DNA of 34,140 nucleotides from Zhenhengia yiwuensis (lineage in GTDB: Bacteria > Bacillota > Clostridia > Lachnospirales > Cellulosilyticaceae): positions 1 to 34,140 of the forward strand of contig NZ_JACRSY010000033.1 of assembly GCF_014384995.1 (NCBI RefSeq). The letters are read 5' to 3'. Below the pieces are notes generated by a model that saw only the letters and a list, made by a program, of their open reading frames with translations, made no database searches and was not told the origin of the DNA. Shown one piece after another: positions 7,691 to 15,311 of this stretch. Position 1 is the stretch's first letter. Every line of letters begins with the position of its first letter. The position numbers and the translations under genes are program-made.

Positions 7691-7720
7691 TATAATGGTC
7701 GATAGATATTGACTATTATA
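7691..7720. promoter_or_regulatory. Palindromic operator candidate for the ArsR protein
   Basis: TATAATGGTC (7691-7700), ten bases, GACTATTATA (7711-7720): 10-bp arms with a single mismatch. The right arm contains the -10 of the operon promoter, and the left arm ends just before the ribosome site. Size and position fit a dimeric ArsR-type repressor that blocks its own promoter. Confidence 0.65.
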
Positions 7721-7743
7721 ATTTGAAGTTTTTTATTATTCAA
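7715..7743 (-). promoter_or_regulatory. Promoter of the arsR-EFR1 operon
   Basis: On the minus strand, TTGAAT (7743-7738), a 17-bp spacer and a perfect TATAAT (7720-7715). It overlaps the palindrome at 7691-7720. Confidence 0.75.
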
Positions 7744-7863
7744 CATTGGTAAAGAAAATCGGGTTCAATATTAAATGAATATTGATACTTCAATTAAAGA
7801 TATTTGATTAAAGATGAAAGTATGTTATAAGTAATAAAGAGAATATAAAAGAAAGGTGATAGA

Positions 7864-8352
7864 ATGAATATATTAAAGGAATTCAAAGCATTTGCAATGA
7901 AAGGAAATGTAGTGGATATGGTAATAGGGGTTGTCATTGGGGGTGCATTTGGAAAAATTGTAACATCATTAGTTAATGACATGATTATGCCAGTATTTAG
8001 TTTATTAACTGGAAGAGTAAGTTTTACTAACTGGAAATGGGTTGTGGATCCACCAAGAGAGGGCTTAGAACCTATTATAATAAACTATGGTTCATTTTTG
8101 CAAAATGTATTTGATTTTTTAATTATAGCTTTTTCAATCTTTATTACAATTAAGTTCATCACAAGAATGGCTAATAAAATGAAGCAACAAAAGGAAGAGG
8201 AAATAAAAGAAGAGATTAAGGAAGAACCTAAAGTATCTGCTGAAGAATTATTATTAAGAGAAATTAGGGATTTACTTAAAGAAAAGCAAGAAAATAAGGA
8301 AGAAGCTTTAATAAATGAGGTAAGTTTAGCCATAGAAAATCAAAAGGAATAA
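7864..8352 (+). CDS. mscL: Large-conductance mechanosensitive channel MscL
   Basis: A homopentameric membrane channel that opens under high membrane tension and releases solutes in hypo-osmotic shock. The N-terminal amphipathic helix and TM1 carry the family signature (FKAFAMKGNVVDMVIGVVIG, then GAFGKIVTSLVNDMIMP, residues 7-43). TM2 is about residues 78-102 (FLQNVFDFLIIAFSIFITIKFIT). The C-terminal bundle is unusually long and charged, with repeated KEE/KEEIKEE. The total is 162 residues compared with about 130-150 typical. GAAAGGTGA precedes the ATG. A 57-residue gene follows 41 bases later with no terminator between, so they are probably co-transcribed. Confidence 0.95.
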   Translation: MNILKEFKAFAMKGNVVDMVIGVVIGGAFGKIVTSLVNDMIMPVFSLLTGRVSFTNWKWVVDPPREGLEPIIINYGSFLQNVFDFLIIAFSIFITIKFITRMANKMKQQKEEEIKEEIKEEPKVSAEELLLREIRDLLKEKQENKEEALINEVSLAIENQKE

Positions 8353-8393
8353 AGTTATACTAAATAAGAAAGTAGAGGCAAAGGAAGAATAAA

Positions 8394-8567
8394 ATGTGTG
8401 AGAGTTGTATGCATTTAGAATATGATGAAGGAAGTCAACAATATGTGTGTAGTATTGACTTTATCATGGATGAGGATGATTTGGCAAAAATGAACTATCA
8501 TCAAAGCAACCATTGTCCCTATTATAAAATAGGTGATGAGTATACTTTAGTTCGTAAACAAAATTAA
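8394..8567 (+). CDS. Small four-cysteine clostridial protein (DUF6472-like)
   Basis: A 57-residue gene, easily missed by length cut-offs. The product starts MCESCMHLEYDEGSQQYVC and ends CPYYKIGDEYTLVRKQN. The pattern C-x2-C, then C19, acidic middle, then C41-P and a final GDEY..VRKQ closely matches a small conserved Clostridia family that I recall as DUF6472. The four cysteines (C2, C5, C19, C41) could bind zinc or an iron-sulfur cluster. Function is not known. AAAGGAAG lies just upstream of the ATG. It sits directly after mscL, and a hairpin terminator follows. Confidence 0.8.
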   Translation: MCESCMHLEYDEGSQQYVCSIDFIMDEDDLAKMNYHQSNHCPYYKIGDEYTLVRKQN

Positions 8568-8574
8568 TAGCAGT

Positions 8575-8606
8575 AATAAAGAGCCTAATGGGCTGTTTAT
8601 TTTTAT
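8575..8606. terminator. Hairpin terminator between convergent units
   Basis: AATAAA-g-AGCC (8575-8585), loop TAATG, GGCT-g-TTTATT (8591-8601) with one internal G/G mismatch, then T-rich sequence. It separates the DUF6472-like gene from the convergent thioesterase. Confidence 0.55.
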
Positions 8607-8614
8607 GCATTACT

Positions 8615-9370
8615 TTATGGTAGCGACTTCTTCCATTTGAATTCTAATTTCGTAATAGGTTTATCATGGTTTTTATCAAATATAGTATGAAGAGTAATAA
8701 GGTCACTTGCATCGTGATTCATAACATCACTGAAAAGATGTAAGGAACTTCCATCCATCGCCTCCTGTTTAAATAGAATTTTCAGAGTTGAAATTTCATA
8801 GTTATTTAAAAGATCTCTAGGTAAAGTATCTACTGCCATTTCAATATATTTGACATTATTTACGTGTTTATTTGCATCAATATCACTGTATCTTATGGTA
8901 TAATTCTTCGAATACGTAGGATTTTCAAGTTTTATAAAATCATCTAGCGGAAAGGCTTCTTCTAATTCTTTTTCTATGCCATAGATTTTAATTTGTTCAG
9001 GTGACATTTTTACAGGGCGTCTTTTATCAAAATCAATAAGTATGGCGGTAGAAAGGCCAGAAACAATGACATGACCTTTTGAATTTCTTATTGTAAAGCT
9101 TCTATAGCCATAGAGTTTCTTAATGCCTACAATATCGGTTTCAACGGTAATTGTATCACGAAACTTTGGGTATTCTAAAATATTTAAATCATATTTAAGT
9201 AAGACCCAAACACAATTATTGACAAAACCATTATGCGTTTCACCTAAAGCATCACTTTGTGAGACGACCACATCCCATAAATAATTCATAAGAGATGAAT
9301 ATTTACATTTATAATTTGAATCTATATCATAAATATTAATGGTATATTGCTTGCTAAACTTATTACTCAT
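8615..9370 (-). CDS. Acyl-ACP thioesterase (FatA-like, double hotdog)
   Basis: Predicted to hydrolyse acyl-acyl carrier protein in the cytoplasm and release free fatty acids. The 252 residues contain two hotdog halves. The first has YDIDSNYKCKYSSLMNYLWD and WVLLKYDLNI. The second carries RYSDIDANKHVNNVKYIEM, the typical D.N.HVNN..Y signature. The start used is MSNKFSKQY, because AAGGA sits six bases upstream; the frame continues 20 codons further, into its own promoter. Chain-length preference cannot be read here. It lies downstream of the hydrolase gene but behind a terminator and with its own promoter. Confidence 0.88.
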   Translation of the reverse strand: MSNKFSKQYTINIYDIDSNYKCKYSSLMNYLWDVVVSQSDALGETHNGFVNNCVWVLLKYDLNILEYPKFRDTITVETDIVGIKKLYGYRSFTIRNSKGHVIVSGLSTAILIDFDKRRPVKMSPEQIKIYGIEKELEEAFPLDDFIKLENPTYSKNYTIRYSDIDANKHVNNVKYIEMAVDTLPRDLLNNYEISTLKILFKQEAMDGSSLHLFSDVMNHDASDLITLHTIFDKNHDKPITKLEFKWKKSLP

Positions 9371-9401
9371 GTACAATCCTTCTTTCGTAGGGAATTTATT
9401 T

Positions 9402-9430
9402 ATTTTAATTACTGTAATTTTATTAATCAA
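9402..9430 (-). promoter_or_regulatory. Promoter of the thioesterase gene
   Basis: Minus strand TTGATT (9430-9425), a 17-bp spacer and TAAAAT (9407-9402), about 32 bases upstream of the chosen start. Confidence 0.55.
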
Positions 9431-9432
9431 TA

Positions 9433-9466
9433 AAATGCACTCCAGTTAAATACTGAGGTGCATTTT
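9433..9466 (-). terminator. Terminator of the alpha/beta hydrolase gene
   Basis: AATGCAC..CAGT pairs with ACTG..GTGCATT around a short A/T loop. Read on the minus strand it ends in TTTTATT, just after the hydrolase stop codon. Confidence 0.75.
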
Positions 9467-9469
9467 TGT

Positions 9470-10444
9470 TCAGTCATTCATGTACTTATTCAAAAATTGA
9501 GTAATAGTGGACCAGTACAAGTCTGGATTAACTTCTCTTGACTTAGCATGGCCAGCACCCTTGATAACTAACTTTTCTTTTGGGGCAGTTGAAGCTTCAT
9601 AGAGTTCTTCAAGCATAGAGTATGGAACAAAATCATCTTCATCACCATGGATAAATAGAGTTGGTGTTTTAGACTTTTTAACTTGATCGATAACAGAGGC
9701 TTCACCTAACCAATAACCAGCACGAAGTCTAGTAACTAGGCTGGCACTATGCATCATTGGAAAGGCTGGAAGTCCAAATAATTCATTAAGTTGATAAGAG
9801 AATTGGTCCCAAACAGAAGTATAACCACAGTCTTCGATAATGGCTTTAACATTACTTGGAAGCTCTTCGCCTGAAACATTCATAACTGTTGCAGCACCCA
9901 TAGAAACACCAAAGAGAGCAATTTGGCTATTATGATCGTTTTCTATAATATAATGAATTAAATCGATTATATCAAGGCGTTCATCCCAGCCCATACCAAT
10001 ATAGTCACCTTGGCTTTTTCCGTGGGCTCTTAAATCTGGAATAATAACATTGTAGCCCATCTCATAGAAAGTTCTGGCATAGGAAGCCATGGATAGACCT
10101 TCTGATGTATAGCCGTGTACTGCAATAATCCATTTATTTGAATCAGGTCTGTTAATAACATAATTGTGAAGATTCAAGCCATCTTGGGAGGTTATGTATA
10201 AATCTTGATAACCACTATGTTCAAGTAACCATGTTTTATCATCTATAGTTACAGCACCGCTTGTTTCATTTTGCTTTACGGAATCTTTAGGCGCTTCATC
10301 ATCTGAACTAAATATTAAATCCTTTGGTGTAGTAGGATTTAAGGCTAAATTGTATAAGTAATTGGCACCAAAGCCTATGATTGTTACACCACTAAATAAA
10401 ATAAAAATTAAAACTCCAATTAAAGCTATTTTGATTTTTTTCAT
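9470..10444 (-). CDS. Membrane-anchored alpha/beta hydrolase
   Basis: A probable esterase/peptidase-like hydrolase held outside the membrane by an N-terminal helix (about residues 4-30). It has 324 residues. The start MKKIKIALIG was chosen for its AAGGAG seven bases upstream rather than a Met seven codons earlier. The fold shows VHGYTSEG (oxyanion loop), GVSMGAA with nucleophile S181, HGDEDDFVP for the acid, and GAGHAKS for the catalytic His. This arrangement fits the serine aminopeptidase S33/BAAT-like group common in Firmicutes. The substrate is unknown. It is divergent from the EamA gene. Confidence 0.87.
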   Translation of the reverse strand: MKKIKIALIGVLIFILFSGVTIIGFGANYLYNLALNPTTPKDLIFSSDDEAPKDSVKQNETSGAVTIDDKTWLLEHSGYQDLYITSQDGLNLHNYVINRPDSNKWIIAVHGYTSEGLSMASYARTFYEMGYNVIIPDLRAHGKSQGDYIGMGWDERLDIIDLIHYIIENDHNSQIALFGVSMGAATVMNVSGEELPSNVKAIIEDCGYTSVWDQFSYQLNELFGLPAFPMMHSASLVTRLRAGYWLGEASVIDQVKKSKTPTLFIHGDEDDFVPYSMLEELYEASTAPKEKLVIKGAGHAKSREVNPDLYWSTITQFLNKYMND

Positions 10445-10477
10445 TAGGATACTCCTTGTAGTCATTTGGTGGGACTT

Positions 10478-10486
10478 ATTATAGCA
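10478..10486 (-). promoter_or_regulatory. Extended -10 promoter of the hydrolase gene
   Basis: Minus strand TGCTATAAT, identical to the element in front of the RluA-type gene. No good -35 is visible. Confidence 0.5.
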
Positions 10487-10536
10487 TGGAACTTCATGAA
10501 AATAAATATTTGATAATCAAAATAATTAAAGATATA

Positions 10537-10545
10537 TGGTATAAT
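10537..10545 (+). promoter_or_regulatory. Extended -10 promoter of the EamA transporter
   Basis: TGGTATAAT at 10537-10545, about 23 bases before the start codon at 10569. The untranslated leader would be short. Confidence 0.5.
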
Positions 10546-10568
10546 ACTATATTATTGGAGGTATAAAA

Positions 10569-11444
10569 ATGAATCAGAAATATAAAGGAATATTATACAT
10601 TGTGTTATCCGCATTTAGTTTTGCTTTTATGAATGCTTTTGTAAGATTGGCAGGTGATTTACCTTCCATTCAAAAGAGTTTCTTCCGTAATTTAGTGGCA
10701 CTTATTTTTGCAGCTATTGTTTTAAAGAGAAGTAAGATAGGATTTTCTTATAAAAAAGAGAATTTAAAACCATTAATTTTACGCTCTATATTTGGGACAT
10801 TAGGTATTCTATGTAATTTTTATGCTATAGACAAGCTGGTTTTAGCAGATGCATCTATGCTCAATAAGATGTCACCATTTTTTGCAATCTTATTTAGTTA
10901 TCTCTTATTAAAGGAGAAGATTGATTGGGTGCAGGCTATTTCTGTAGCAGGGGCATTTGTAGGTAGCTTGTTTATTATTAAACCTAGCTTTCATAATGTA
11001 GAGCTTATACCTGCTTTAGCTGGATTTGCAGGAGGTATGGCAGCAGGTGCAGCTTATACATTCGTAAGAATCTTAGGACAAAAAGGAGAAAAGGGACCGT
11101 TTATTGTATTCTTCTTTTCAAGCTTTTCGTGTGTAGCCACTTTACCTTTCCTCATTTTTCAATATCATGCCATGTCGTTAACTCAGGTTATTTATCTACT
11201 ATTAGCAGGGCTTGCAGCGGCAGGTGGGCAATTTGCTATTACAGCAGCTTATTGTTATGCACCTGCTAAAGAAATTTCAATCTATGATTATTCGCAGATT
11301 ATTTTCTCAGCAATATTAGGTTTCTTCTTATTTGGTCAGATCCCTGATTTTTATAGCGGTTTAGGTTATGTAATCATTTGTGGAATGGCTATTTTTATGT
11401 TTTTATATAATACAGGTAAACTAAAGATAGGCGTCAATAAGTAA
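10569..11444 (+). CDS. EamA/DMT-family membrane transporter
   Basis: A drug/metabolite transporter superfamily protein of 291 residues with about ten hydrophobic helices in two EamA repeats. The first (about 5-135) includes FMNAFVRLAGDLPSIQKSFFRN and SPFFAILFSYLLLKEKID. The second (about 148-283) ends with the matching YSQIIFSAILGFFLFGQIPD segment. The cargo of such proteins is usually an amino acid, nucleoside or other metabolite but cannot be predicted. TTGGAGG precedes the ATG. No clear terminator is seen after it. Confidence 0.88.
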   Translation: MNQKYKGILYIVLSAFSFAFMNAFVRLAGDLPSIQKSFFRNLVALIFAAIVLKRSKIGFSYKKENLKPLILRSIFGTLGILCNFYAIDKLVLADASMLNKMSPFFAILFSYLLLKEKIDWVQAISVAGAFVGSLFIIKPSFHNVELIPALAGFAGGMAAGAAYTFVRILGQKGEKGPFIVFFFSSFSCVATLPFLIFQYHAMSLTQVIYLLLAGLAAAGGQFAITAAYCYAPAKEISIYDYSQIIFSAILGFFLFGQIPDFYSGLGYVIICGMAIFMFLYNTGKLKIGVNK

Positions 11445-11650
11445 AGAGGCAATATGGTGTTAGTTTTGTGCAATATTGTATCTTTAGTTTGCTGGAATCT
11501 ATCCTATAATAATTTCTAAAGTAAGAGATTTTATCAAAAGAAGTATAAACATAAAAAGTGATGGAACCTAATGAAAATGCCTAGAAAAAGTTTGAGCAGA
11601 TTATAGAGGTAAGTATATTTATAAGTTGATCGAATAAGGAGATAGTAACT

Positions 11651-11875
11651 ATGTATTTCAAACAAGATAATACGTATAATGAAATGAGAAAAAATTCTAC
11701 TATGCAGTGGCTTACGGAACTTTTAGAGAGTGAGGATGTTGTTAATAAGAATGGGGCTAAGCTAACCATAGAGCATATTGAATATCTTAATTATAAAATT
11801 AAAGAGCTTGAAGATAAGAATGCACTCAAAGACGAATTCCTAAAGAAATTAAAAAGTAAAGTAAATAATAAGTAA
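11651..11875 (+). CDS. Small coiled-coil-like protein of unknown function
   Basis: A 74-residue product, MYFKQDNTYNEM..., rich in charged residues. Residues 40-74 (IEHIEYLNYKIKELEDKNA and on) look helical and coiled-coil prone with Leu/Ile spacing. There are no cysteines, signal peptide or membrane helix. AAGGAG lies 10 bases before the ATG. I do not recognise the family. A hairpin terminator follows at once, so it is probably an independent small gene. A TATAAT at about 11501-11507 may be its promoter, with a weak -35. Confidence 0.65.
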   Translation: MYFKQDNTYNEMRKNSTMQWLTELLESEDVVNKNGAKLTIEHIEYLNYKIKELEDKNALKDEFLKKLKSKVNNK

Positions 11876-11881
11876 TAAAGG

Positions 11882-11922
11882 TCCTGCAATATCTTGACAA
11901 TACTAGTTAGTGTAGGATTTTT
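11882..11922 (+). terminator. Rho-independent terminator
   Basis: TCCTGCA (11882-11888) pairs with TGTAGGA (11911-11917) with one G-U pair, followed by a T run. It closes the 74-residue gene. Confidence 0.6.
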
Positions 11923-11959
11923 AGATAGAGGCTGTTTTGAATAAAAGGAGAATAAGACG

Positions 11960-12829
11960 ATGAAATGGGAAATGAAAAAGGATGTCCCTGTTCTTATTGT
12001 ATGCGGACAATCTAATGCACATGGGCATGGAACAAGGCTTGCTACTCATGAAATGATTATGGAACCGCTTAGAAATGTATGGGGATTAGACCGTGAGAAG
12101 AATCAAGCTTATGGTCTTTCACAAGTAGTATGGAGTGGATTTACATCTTACGGGATGAATTTAGGGGAAGTACAAGACCATACCTGTTGTTTAGCCACAG
12201 AGTTTGCAAGAAGTTGGCAAGCTTGTATAGATGAAGGGATGGAGTTGCCGGATTTGTATATTATTCAAATGTCTATTGGAGGTCAAGGCATTGCTAAGTA
12301 TGAAAAAGGGGATAATAATATGTGGTATCCTAATAGGCCACATATTATGAGGAACGGTGTTCTGGGGCAGGTAGATATCTCACTTTATCCACTGGCCATG
12401 AAGATTTTACCGTTGGCTATGCGAAGTATAAAAAATCAGGGATACACCCCACGTGTAATAGGATTCCATTGGAATCAATGGGAGACTGAAGTGGATACAG
12501 GAGGAATAGCGGTTGAAGAAGCAAGACAAAATTATAAGATATTATTTGATGGCTTTCGTAAGGCAATAGGGCAAAGTTTTCCTATTTACCTCTATCGTCC
12601 ACTTAGTGATGTGTACAATAATCCCGAAGGTGTGGAAAGTATAACTAGGTTGTTTAATGAATTAATTCAAGAAGATGACTATATGAAAATGATTGATGTA
12701 TCTCAAAGTGAGTTGTTTGATGAAAGTAGGCTGGATAAAGGTATTTTCCAAAATGATTTAGTACATTATACAGCTAAGGTACAAAGATGGTTTGCAAGGT
12801 ATCAGTGGGCAAGCTTAGAAAATAAATGA
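11960..12829 (+). CDS. SGNH-type carbohydrate acetylesterase (sialate O-acetylesterase-like)
   Basis: Predicted to remove acetyl groups from sugars. The opening block VLIVCGQSNAHGHG contains the nucleophile S18 in GQSN, typical of the DUF303/sialate O-acetylesterase and CE6 group. IGFHWNQWETE is a block III/IV-like segment. NDLVHYT supplies the catalytic Asp/His (D266, H269). At 289 residues it is a single-domain form. No signal peptide is seen, so it should act in the cytoplasm on imported oligosaccharides. This fits the two apparently intracellular GH2 enzymes a few kilobases away, though it is not in their operon. AAAAGGAG lies upstream of the ATG. It converges with mtnN at a perfect palindrome. 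Confidence 0.82.
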   Translation: MKWEMKKDVPVLIVCGQSNAHGHGTRLATHEMIMEPLRNVWGLDREKNQAYGLSQVVWSGFTSYGMNLGEVQDHTCCLATEFARSWQACIDEGMELPDLYIIQMSIGGQGIAKYEKGDNNMWYPNRPHIMRNGVLGQVDISLYPLAMKILPLAMRSIKNQGYTPRVIGFHWNQWETEVDTGGIAVEEARQNYKILFDGFRKAIGQSFPIYLYRPLSDVYNNPEGVESITRLFNELIQEDDYMKMIDVSQSELFDESRLDKGIFQNDLVHYTAKVQRWFARYQWASLENK

Positions 12830-12872
12830 TCACAGGAAAAGTTTTATTTTAGGAGACAGTATGAATAGAATA

Positions 12873-12922
12873 AAAAAATAGAGGATTAAATGAAGTATAC
12901 TTCATTTAATCCTCTATTTTTT
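12873..12922. terminator. Bidirectional terminator, perfect 50-bp palindrome
   Basis: Two 25-base arms meet at the centre GTATAC (12895-12900) without any mismatch, flanked by A6 on one side and T6 on the other. It lies between the convergent esterase and mtnN genes and can stop transcription from both directions. Confidence 0.92.
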
Positions 12923-12923
12923 A

Positions 12924-13658
12924 TTATAGTTCTACTGAAAGCTTCACCATTTGTTCTAATAATAAACTTGCATGTTTAGCTGCTAATGGTAAAAATTCTT
13001 CATAAGATAGGTCAGCACTACCGTCTGCCTTATCAGAAATAGCACGAATAATAACGTATGGTACGCTGTTTAAGTAAGCTACATGAGCAATAGCAGCACC
13101 TTCCATTTCCACTGCAGAAGGTGCGAAGTTTGATTGAATACGGTCTTTTACTGAGCCACCAGCAATGAATTGGTCACCGCTTGCAACACGTCCTTTAAAG
13201 ATAGATACACCTTCAAAGTTTAAACTCTTAGCAGCATTTTCAGCTAAATCAATAAGTGATGGGTTGGCTTCGAAGAAAGTTACGCCGAGGCGTGGAATAG
13301 CACCTAATGGGTCACCAAACACTGTTGTGTCAACGTCGTGTTGCACAGCATCAGTAGAGATGACGATATCTCCTTGGTTGATGTCTGCATGAAGTGTACC
13401 AGCTACACCAGAGTTAATGAGGTAGTTAATATCGAAAAGAGTAATCATAAGCTGTGCGCATACAGCTGCATTTACTTTACCGATACCTGAGCGTGCAAGA
13501 ACGATTTCTTGGCCATGGAGTATACCTTTATAGAAAGTCATGCCTGCTTTTGTAACTGTTTCAGTTACTTCCATCATTGATTTTAGGATTTCTACCTCTT
13601 CATCCATTGCACCAATGATTCCTATTGTTTTGCGAAGTGTTGCATTTATTTGTGTCAT
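12924..13658 (-). CDS. mtnN: 5'-methylthioadenosine/S-adenosylhomocysteine nucleosidase
   Basis: Cleaves adenine from methylthioadenosine, S-adenosylhomocysteine and 5'-deoxyadenosine, which recycles methionine and feeds autoinducer-2 precursor formation. The 244 residues match the family. GIIGAMDEEVEIL opens the fold, SGVAGTLHADINQGDIVIS forms the central strand-loop, VEMEGAA (184-190) holds the substrate-binding acids and SDKADG carries the catalytic D209. The ATG has AAAGGAG ten bases upstream. Its own promoter is visible, and it is divergent from the MATE exporter. No luxS is nearby. Confidence 0.95.
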   Translation of the reverse strand: MTQINATLRKTIGIIGAMDEEVEILKSMMEVTETVTKAGMTFYKGILHGQEIVLARSGIGKVNAAVCAQLMITLFDINYLINSGVAGTLHADINQGDIVISTDAVQHDVDTTVFGDPLGAIPRLGVTFFEANPSLIDLAENAAKSLNFEGVSIFKGRVASGDQFIAGGSVKDRIQSNFAPSAVEMEGAAIAHVAYLNSVPYVIIRAISDKADGSADLSYEEFLPLAAKHASLLLEQMVKLSVEL

Positions 13659-13702
13659 ATTACTAACGCTCCTTTAATGAAATAAACATAAAGTTTGCTC
13701 TA

Positions 13703-13731
13703 TTTATAGCATGTATCTGTTATAAAAGCAA
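13703..13731 (-). promoter_or_regulatory. Promoter of mtnN
   Basis: Minus strand TTGCTT (13731-13726), a 17-bp spacer and TATAAA (13708-13703), with TGC as an extended -10. Confidence 0.7.
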
Positions 13732-13763
13732 GATATAGAGAGAATTTATAGGACCATAAGCAC

Positions 13764-13791
13764 TTGTAAAAATTAATATATGCAATATAAT
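13764..13791 (+). promoter_or_regulatory. Promoter of the MATE exporter
   Basis: TTGTAA (13764-13769), a 16-bp spacer and TATAAT (13786-13791). The leader to the ATG at 13869 is about 70 bases. The same -35/-10 pair and spacing precede the large GH2 gene. Confidence 0.7.
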
Positions 13792-13868
13792 AGTTTGTGG
13801 TAGTGTATAATATTTTGCATTTGTTGAATTTTATTATAAAAGCTTAGAGCTACAGGGGGGATTAGAAG

Positions 13869-15239
13869 ATGCAATCAAATGTAATGTTAATGACTGAAGG
13901 ATCTATTTATAAGAAAATTATTAAATTTGCCTTTCCGATTTTTTGGGGGAATTTATTTCAGCAGTTATACAATACTGTAGACTCCTTAATCGTTGGTAAT
14001 TTTTTAGGTAAAGAAGCACTTGCTGCGATCAGTTCAACTGGATCGCTTATATTTTTGCTTGTAGGTCTGGTTGGTGGTATATTCTCAGGTGCTGGTGTAG
14101 TCATTTCACGCTATTTTGGTGCGGGGGATATAAAGGAAGTACAAAGGGCTATTCATACAACTATTTGTTTTGGATTAATAGCCGGCCTTACATTAACTGT
14201 TCTTGGCTCAGTGTTTGCTCCTGAGATTTTAAAGTTGATGGGAACGCCAGAATCTGTATTTCCTAATGCAGTTCTATATGTAAGAATTTACTTTGGAGGT
14301 ATACTAACTATTGTTATGTATAACACAGCTAGTGGTATATTCCAGGCAGTAGGGGATAGTAAACGTCCACTTTACTTCCTTATTATTTCATCTATTACAA
14401 ATGTTGTTTTAGACTTATTATTTGTTGTAGTTTTTAATATGGGTATAGGCGGGGCAGCTATTGCTACAGTTATAGCTCAAGCTGTAAGTGCTTTTTTAGC
14501 ATTCCGTCATTTAATATGTACAAAGGATGTATATAAAGTAAGTCTTAAGAAAGTTGCTTTGCATATAGATATGCTTAAACAGATTTTAAAGATGGGTATT
14601 CCATCTGGTATTCAAAACTCTGTCATTGCACTTGCTAATATTGTTGTGCAATCTAACATCAATTCCTTTGATGCAGTTGCTGTAGCGGGATGTGGGGCTT
14701 ATTCTAAGATAGAGGGCTTTGTATTTATACCTATTACAAGTTTTGCTATGTCCATGACTATATTTATAGGACAAAACTTAGGAGCTGGTCGGTATGAGCG
14801 TGCTAAAAAAGGTACTTACTTTGGGATAGCTGTTTCTACATTACTTGCAGAGACTATAGGGATTATTTTCTTTATTATAGCACCAAAGCTCATCGCATTA
14901 TTTAATGGTGATCCAGAGGTTATTCAGTATGGTACACTTCAAGCTAGAACCATTGCGTTATTCTTCTTCTTACTGGCCTTTTCACATTGTATGGCAGGTA
15001 TATTAAGAGGAGCAGGAAAGTCTATTATTCCAATGATGGTTATGTTGGCTTGTTGGTGTGTGATTCGTGTTATTTATGTTACAATAGCGACTCATTTTAT
15101 ACATGATATACAAGTTATCTTCTGGGCTTATCCGCTTACATGGTCGTTAAGTTCTATTATATTCCTCATTTATTATTTGAAATCAAACTGGATGTATACC
15201 TTTAAGAAAACTACACCTGAAGAGGTTGTAGAGGCCTAA
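13869..15239 (+). CDS. MATE-family multidrug/Na+ exporter
   Basis: A cation-coupled exporter of the MATE family with 456 residues and about twelve transmembrane helices in two repeats. Family features include the N-terminal FAFPIFWGNLFQQLYNTVDSLIVGNFLG, then GAGVVISRYFGAGD, GTPESVFPNAVLYVRIYFGG, and the second-half equivalents SFAMSMTIFIGQNLGAG and GILRGAGKSIIPM. This is the NorM/DinF-like clostridial branch. Substrates are not predictable. A strong GGGGGG ribosome site sits nine bases before the ATG. It is a single-gene unit. Confidence 0.93.
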   Translation: MQSNVMLMTEGSIYKKIIKFAFPIFWGNLFQQLYNTVDSLIVGNFLGKEALAAISSTGSLIFLLVGLVGGIFSGAGVVISRYFGAGDIKEVQRAIHTTICFGLIAGLTLTVLGSVFAPEILKLMGTPESVFPNAVLYVRIYFGGILTIVMYNTASGIFQAVGDSKRPLYFLIISSITNVVLDLLFVVVFNMGIGGAAIATVIAQAVSAFLAFRHLICTKDVYKVSLKKVALHIDMLKQILKMGIPSGIQNSVIALANIVVQSNINSFDAVAVAGCGAYSKIEGFVFIPITSFAMSMTIFIGQNLGAGRYERAKKGTYFGIAVSTLLAETIGIIFFIIAPKLIALFNGDPEVIQYGTLQARTIALFFFLLAFSHCMAGILRGAGKSIIPMMVMLACWCVIRVIYVTIATHFIHDIQVIFWAYPLTWSLSSIIFLIYYLKSNWMYTFKKTTPEEVVEA

Positions 15240-15257
15240 ATATTCCATATAGAACAT

Positions 15258-15302
15258 AAAAAATACCTTAAAATCATACCAATGATTTTAAGGTATTTTT
15301 TA
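15258..15302. terminator. Bidirectional terminator with perfect 20-bp stem
   Basis: A 20-base arm (15258-15277) and its exact complement (15282-15301) are separated by ACCA, with A6 and T6 at the ends. It lies between the convergent MATE and sugar dehydrogenase genes. Confidence 0.92.
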
Positions 15303-15311
15303 TAGAAGACT

